NCBI GenBank assembly: GCA_009777135.1
Contig: WRMM01000042.1
Location: 1 to 11,173 of the forward strand
DNA: 11,173 nt
Direction: 5' to 3'
From: Candidatus Fibrimonadales bacterium
GTDB lineage: Bacteria; Fibrobacterota; Fibrobacteria; Fibrobacterales; Fibrobacteraceae
The position numbers and the translations under genes were made by a program. The notes under the pieces were generated by a model. The model was not told the origin of the DNA and searched no databases. It worked only from the letters and a program-made list of their open reading frames with translations. Shown piece after piece: positions 7,234 through 11,173 of the stretch (positions are counted from its first letter, which is position 1; every line of letters starts with the position of its first letter).

Positions 7234-9684
7234 TTAGGTTGAAACATTCTCCGCCAGCTTCCTGGCTTCTTCAAAATCGCTATACAGAATATGCTCATCG
7301 ATTTTGTCTATTAAATCCTGAGTATCCCTTTTCCAAGATAAATCTTTCAAAGACTTCAGTGCATTCTTAATCGTTTTTTTATCATAACTTTCGCAAGCTT
7401 GGCAAATAGTTTTCAACTGCTTGCACAAATAATCCCTATCCTCATCAACGTCGCTTTCTATCTGCTGTTTTTTTGCCTCAATTTCTTTTGCCATGTTCTG
7501 CAATTCATCTATTAAAATCGGAGCCATTGATTTAATCGCATTTTTATCACGTGCTCTGGTCGCTTTTTCCAAAGCAAATGCCAAATCAGAAGAAGCAGTT
7601 TTGCCAATATTTGCAAAAGCGCTTTTCATAGCATGCACGCCGACTGTGAATAACTGCAACTCTTCATCCGATACATTCTCTATATTGCCCAAAACGCTTT
7701 CTATAATCGGCAAGTTCTTTTTTATATCTAGCAAAAAAACAGAAAGCAAAGCATCTAATTCAGGCGCAATATCGTGAGGAATGGATTTTGCCATGCTTCG
7801 TTTTTGCCTTCGAGCTTCCTCAATTGCTTCTGGAGGCTGCTTGTTGCGAACAAACTTGTTGAGAACAGCATTAAGCTGCCGTATATCTATGGGCTTTGGT
7901 ATAAATTCATCAAAACCATTTTCAAGGAAAATTTTTGACTGCCCAACCACAGCATTTGCCGTTAAAACTATAATCGGAGACTTATATCCCATATCGCGGA
8001 TTATTTTTGCAGCTTCCATGCCATCCATTTTAGGCATCATGTGATCCATAAACACAATGTCGTAAACATTGCCCGCCTTAATCTTTTCAATGGCTTCAAA
8101 ACCGCTGGAAACCGTATCAATAGACAAACCATAAGGAGTCATCAATCCCTTGGCTACATATAAATTAGAATCAACATCGTCAACAATCAAAATTTTGCCG
8201 TAGGGCATATATTCGCGCATTATTTGCGCTGAATTAATATTAGCCGAGCTGATTATGCGGAAATTCTGCAAATTTTCCGCAACCTCTTTGCCTATTGCTT
8301 TTGAATCTATTACCTTTTGCGGCAAACGCACAATAAAGCTCGTTCCCATGTTAGGCTCGCTTTCCACAGAAATTGCGCCGTTCATTAGCTTTATCAAACG
8401 CCAGGTAATGTTCAAGCCAAGCCCAATGCCTTCAATCGTTCGGTTAGCCTCCAAATTAAAGCGTGTATATTCGGTGGTGAACAATCTTTTCACCTGCTCC
8501 GCTGTCATTCCTTGCCCTGTATCGCTTATGCAAAAAACAAGCATAGCAGAATCATCTTCGGTTGCAGCTTCGGTATAAATATATAAAATTACATTTCCCC
8601 TTTCCGTATATTTGTAAGCATTGGAAAGCAAATTATTCAAAATTTGCTTGATGCGCAATTCATCTCCAAGCAACGTGGCGGGCGTATTTTCATCTACTTT
8701 AAGGCTAAACTCTATTGGCTTGCTGTTGCGTATTATGTTCAAATGCACAATATCATTAATAAGGCTTGCTATTTCATATTTAATGGGATTTAGCTCCATT
8801 TTGTCCATTTCTATTCTAGACAAGTCAAGTATATCGTTAATAATGCCAAGCAGCATATTGCCAGAATTGTAAATTTTGTTAAAAGCCTCCCTTGTCGCAG
8901 CCGAAATAGTTTTGTCTTGAAGCTGAATTTCCGTGATACCAAGAATTGCATTCATGGGCGTGCGTATTTCGTGGCTTACAGTAGCCAGAAATTTGCTTTT
9001 TGCCTTATTGCTTTCTTCGGCAATCATGGTGCGTGTATCCAATTTTGTAAAATGGTTCAAAAAATAAAATAAAAACAATAAAATGCTTAACGCAACAATA
9101 GCTATTCTGATTAGCTGGCTTTGTTCGCCATGGGCAATAATTTCTTCAATAGCTTTCATGTTTATGCCAAGAAACAGGGAACCTATAACTTCATCGGTGC
9201 CCGGCTGAAAAAGCGGATGATATACGGTGAGATAATTATTGCCAAGAATAACAGCATTTCCAATATATTCTTCGCCCGCCAGAACAAAAGCAAATGCGGC
9301 GCTTTGCGAACCCAAAAATGTATCTACTCCTCGTTTTCCGGAACTATCAATGATGCTGGTGGCAATTCGGCGGTAATCATCGTTCTCTTTAACAAAAATA
9401 GTTGCGGCTATATCCAGTTCTTTTGAAATCTTGTCTATAATTTGGTATTGATATTTAATTGAGTTGCCATGCTGGTCTGTCAGCTTATCATCAACAAGCT
9501 GCAATTCTCCATATTCTTGCGACAGCATATACTTAAAAGACTCTAAATCGCCTTTGAGTTTATTTTTTGCCATTAGGATGGTAGATTCAAAGCTCACTGT
9601 TTGCATGGCAAAGGTGCTCCATACCCCCAGTACTATAACTATTAAAAATATAAAAGCAGCAAATATATTTATTATTTTTTTCAT
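7234..9684 (-). CDS. Cache-sensor hybrid histidine kinase with REC and HPt
   Basis: This 816-residue inner-membrane hybrid kinase has a helix at about 5-27, a periplasmic sensor of about 160 residues and a second helix at about 191-211. The sensor ends in a Cache-like block (about 122-176: FLGSQSAAFAF, NAVILGNNYLTVYHPLF, GSLFLGI), probably of the Cache_3-Cache_2 type that binds small ligands. HisKA carries His238 in SHEIRTPMNAILG. The ATPase domain has Asn355 in LLSNAYKYT, DTGQG (388-392) and GIGLGL (419-424). The receiver has Asp502/503, phospho-acceptor Asp547, Thr575 and Lys597. HPt has His684 in VHAMKSAFANIG. A helical tail of about 65 residues follows. A His-Asp-His relay is complete within the chain, and an external response regulator is needed for output. 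Its ATG overlaps the TGA of the upstream paralogue (ATGA, 9681-9684), so translation is probably coupled. It converges with the FGE-like gene 31 nt away. Confidence 0.95.
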   Translation of the reverse strand: MKKIINIFAAFIFLIVIVLGVWSTFAMQTVSFESTILMAKNKLKGDLESFKYMLSQEYGELQLVDDKLTDQHGNSIKYQYQIIDKISKELDIAATIFVKENDDYRRIATSIIDSSGKRGVDTFLGSQSAAFAFVLAGEEYIGNAVILGNNYLTVYHPLFQPGTDEVIGSLFLGINMKAIEEIIAHGEQSQLIRIAIVALSILLFLFYFLNHFTKLDTRTMIAEESNKAKSKFLATVSHEIRTPMNAILGITEIQLQDKTISAATREAFNKIYNSGNMLLGIINDILDLSRIEMDKMELNPIKYEIASLINDIVHLNIIRNSKPIEFSLKVDENTPATLLGDELRIKQILNNLLSNAYKYTERGNVILYIYTEAATEDDSAMLVFCISDTGQGMTAEQVKRLFTTEYTRFNLEANRTIEGIGLGLNITWRLIKLMNGAISVESEPNMGTSFIVRLPQKVIDSKAIGKEVAENLQNFRIISSANINSAQIMREYMPYGKILIVDDVDSNLYVAKGLMTPYGLSIDTVSSGFEAIEKIKAGNVYDIVFMDHMMPKMDGMEAAKIIRDMGYKSPIIVLTANAVVGQSKIFLENGFDEFIPKPIDIRQLNAVLNKFVRNKQPPEAIEEARRQKRSMAKSIPHDIAPELDALLSVFLLDIKKNLPIIESVLGNIENVSDEELQLFTVGVHAMKSAFANIGKTASSDLAFALEKATRARDKNAIKSMAPILIDELQNMAKEIEAKKQQIESDVDEDRDYLCKQLKTICQACESYDKKTIKNALKSLKDLSWKRDTQDLIDKIDEHILYSDFEEARKLAENVST

Positions 9685-11173
9685 AAATTTTCCACAGCCA
9701 GCCTCCGCACCTCTTCAAAATCGCCATACAATAATTGTTCGTCTATTTTGTCTATAAGGGCTTGAGTTTCTTTTTTCCAAGATATTTTTTTCAAAGTCTC
9801 AATCGCTGCCTTAACAGGCCTTTCATCGAAAATTGCGCAAGCTTGGCAGATAATCAGCAATTGTTCACGCAAACAGCTCTGGTTTTCGTCAACTTTGCCT
9901 TCTGGCTCTTTCTCTTTAATTTCAATTTTAGCGATAATTCTGTTCAGTTCGTCCATCAACGTTTGGGTCAGCTCCTTGATTGTGTTTTTATCCTGCTCTC
10001 TGCCTGCTTTTTCCAAAGCAAATGCCAGTTCCGAGGACGCAGTTTCGCCGATATTTCTCAAAACGCTTTTCATGGAATGCACGCTGATTGTAAACATTTG
10101 CAAATCCTTTGCGGTCGCATTCTCTATGTTATTGAAAATATTTTCTATAACAGGCAAAGCTTTTTTGAAGTCCAGCAAAGAAATGCTAAGCAAGGCTGCA
10201 GCTTCTGGCGTGATGCTTTGCGGCATGTTTGCCATATTTTGTTTTTGCTTGCGCGCTTCCTTAATCACTTCCGGCGGCTGTTTATCGCGAACAAAATTGT
10301 TTAGAATAGCGTTGAGCTGCCGTATATCTATGGGCTTTGATATAAAATCATCAAAGCCGTTATCAAGAAAAATTTTAGATTGCCCAACCACGGCATTTGC
10401 CGTTAATGCAACAATCGGTTCTTTATATCCCATATCGCGGATAATTTTCACAGCTTCCATGCCATCCATTCTAGGCATCATGTGATCCATAAACACAACA
10501 TCGTAAACATTGCCCGATTTGATTTTTTCAATGGCTTCAAAACCGCTGCTAGCCGTATCAATAGAAAAGCCATAAGGAATCATCAAACCTTTGGCTACAT
10601 GCAAATTTGAGTTCACATCATCAACAATCAAAACTTTGCCATAAGGCATATATTCGCGTATTATTTGCGTTCTTTTTATTTGAGATGAATAGCTAATGCG
10701 AAAATCTTGCAGGCTTTCAACAAGCTCTTTGCCCAAAACCTTGGAATCAACCATTTTCTGCGGCAAGCGTACAGTAAAATTCGTTCCCTCATTCAGTTTG
10801 CTTTCCACAGAAACCGTGCCGTCCATTATTTTTATCAAACGCCAGGTAATGTTCAAGCCTAGCCCCACGCCCTCAATCGTGCGGTTGGCTTCAAGATTAA
10901 AACGGGAATATTCCGTGGTGAAAAGCGTGCCCAGCTGCTCTTCCGTCATTCCCTGCCCAGTATCCTTTATGCCAAAAACAAGCGTTGCATTGCCGCTTTC
11001 AGCATTTTCCGCTTCAATGCCTACAGACAGCTCTACACTTCCAACTTCTGTATATTTGTAGGCATTGGAGAGCAAATTGCTCAAAATTTGCTTTATGCGC
11101 AATTCGTCTCCAATCAGCGTGGCGGGCGGATTTTTATCTACTTTTAAGCTGAACTCTATGTGCTTTCTGTTGT
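9681..11173 (-). CDS. Hybrid histidine kinase paralogue, 5' end cut off
   Basis: The frame is open to the right window edge, so the true start and any sensor and HisKA domain lie outside. About 496 residues are visible. They begin within the ATPase domain at a region matching the same part of the downstream kinase (IEFSLKVD, then ATLIGDELRIKQIL). A TTG at 11100-11102 lies in the middle of this conserved region and is not the start. Counted from that TTG, the domains in order are N-box Asn13, DTGQG (47-51), GVGLGL (78-83), a receiver with Asp161/162, Asp206, Thr234 and Lys256, an HPt with His342 in VHSMKSVLRNIG, and the same helical tail as its neighbour. All catalytic residues visible are intact. 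It is the first gene of a two-kinase operon and overlaps the next gene by 4 nt. Confidence 0.94.
   Translation of the reverse strand, partial: NRKHIEFSLKVDKNPPATLIGDELRIKQILSNLLSNAYKYTEVGSVELSVGIEAENAESGNATLVFGIKDTGQGMTEEQLGTLFTTEYSRFNLEANRTIEGVGLGLNITWRLIKIMDGTVSVESKLNEGTNFTVRLPQKMVDSKVLGKELVESLQDFRISYSSQIKRTQIIREYMPYGKVLIVDDVNSNLHVAKGLMIPYGFSIDTASSGFEAIEKIKSGNVYDVVFMDHMMPRMDGMEAVKIIRDMGYKEPIVALTANAVVGQSKIFLDNGFDDFISKPIDIRQLNAILNNFVRDKQPPEVIKEARKQKQNMANMPQSITPEAAALLSISLLDFKKALPVIENIFNNIENATAKDLQMFTISVHSMKSVLRNIGETASSELAFALEKAGREQDKNTIKELTQTLMDELNRIIAKIEIKEKEPEGKVDENQSCLREQLLIICQACAIFDERPVKAAIETLKKISWKKETQALIDKIDEQLLYGDFEEVRRLAVENL

Noticed and set aside
7493..11061. Plus-strand frames opposite the two kinases, one near 190 codons
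   Set aside because: They appear at matching places in both paralogues only because the coding strand is duplicated; no independent motifs are seen.
9681..11102. TTG at 11102 as the start of a short kinase without HisKA
   Set aside because: The conserved frame continues without a stop to the window edge and matches the paralogue there, so the gene is cut by the window, not short.

Overview
This is a bacterial chromosomal window of moderate to low GC with tightly packed genes. It has a tRNA, replication/repair housekeeping genes and a tandem pair of phosphorelay sensor kinases. Most genes lack an obvious Shine-Dalgarno sequence. The mix of RecJ/HolB, a rhomboid with a charged cytosolic tail, a secreted FGE-fold protein and large Cache/HisKA/REC/HPt kinases would fit Fibrobacterota or a relative, but no marker gene settles the taxonomy and this placement is low confidence.

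Layout. 1-397 is mostly non-coding, with a perfect 11-bp hairpin and a short minus-strand open stretch that reads like a gene end. 398-763 (+) is a small DUF805 membrane protein. 972-3556 (-) is a two-gene operon: a DNA polymerase III delta-prime-like ATPase (holB), whose stop overlaps the start of recJ by 4 nt. A divergent 108-bp gap carries a near-consensus promoter for tRNA-Ala(GGC) at 3665-3737. The plus-strand run then continues with a rhomboid protease (3765-4574), a PfkB-family sugar/nucleoside kinase (4576-5553) and a secreted PEGA plus FGE-like protein (5574-7202), with gaps of 27, 1 and 20 nt. It converges on the minus-strand kinase operon at 7202/7234.

The right end, 7234-11173 (-), holds two paralogous hybrid histidine kinases in tandem. 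The upstream one is cut by the window edge. Its stop overlaps the start of the downstream one by 4 nt (ATGA). Both have HATPase, receiver and HPt domains and a shared C-terminal helical tail. Their receivers are far more alike than their HPt domains. No DNA-binding output regulator is visible, so the final target of the relay lies elsewhere.

No mobile element, CRISPR array or obvious defence system was found. The most interesting items are the duplicated kinase pair with its conserved tail, the FGE-like protein without the copper-binding cysteines of true FGEs, and the unexplained left-edge intergenic region.
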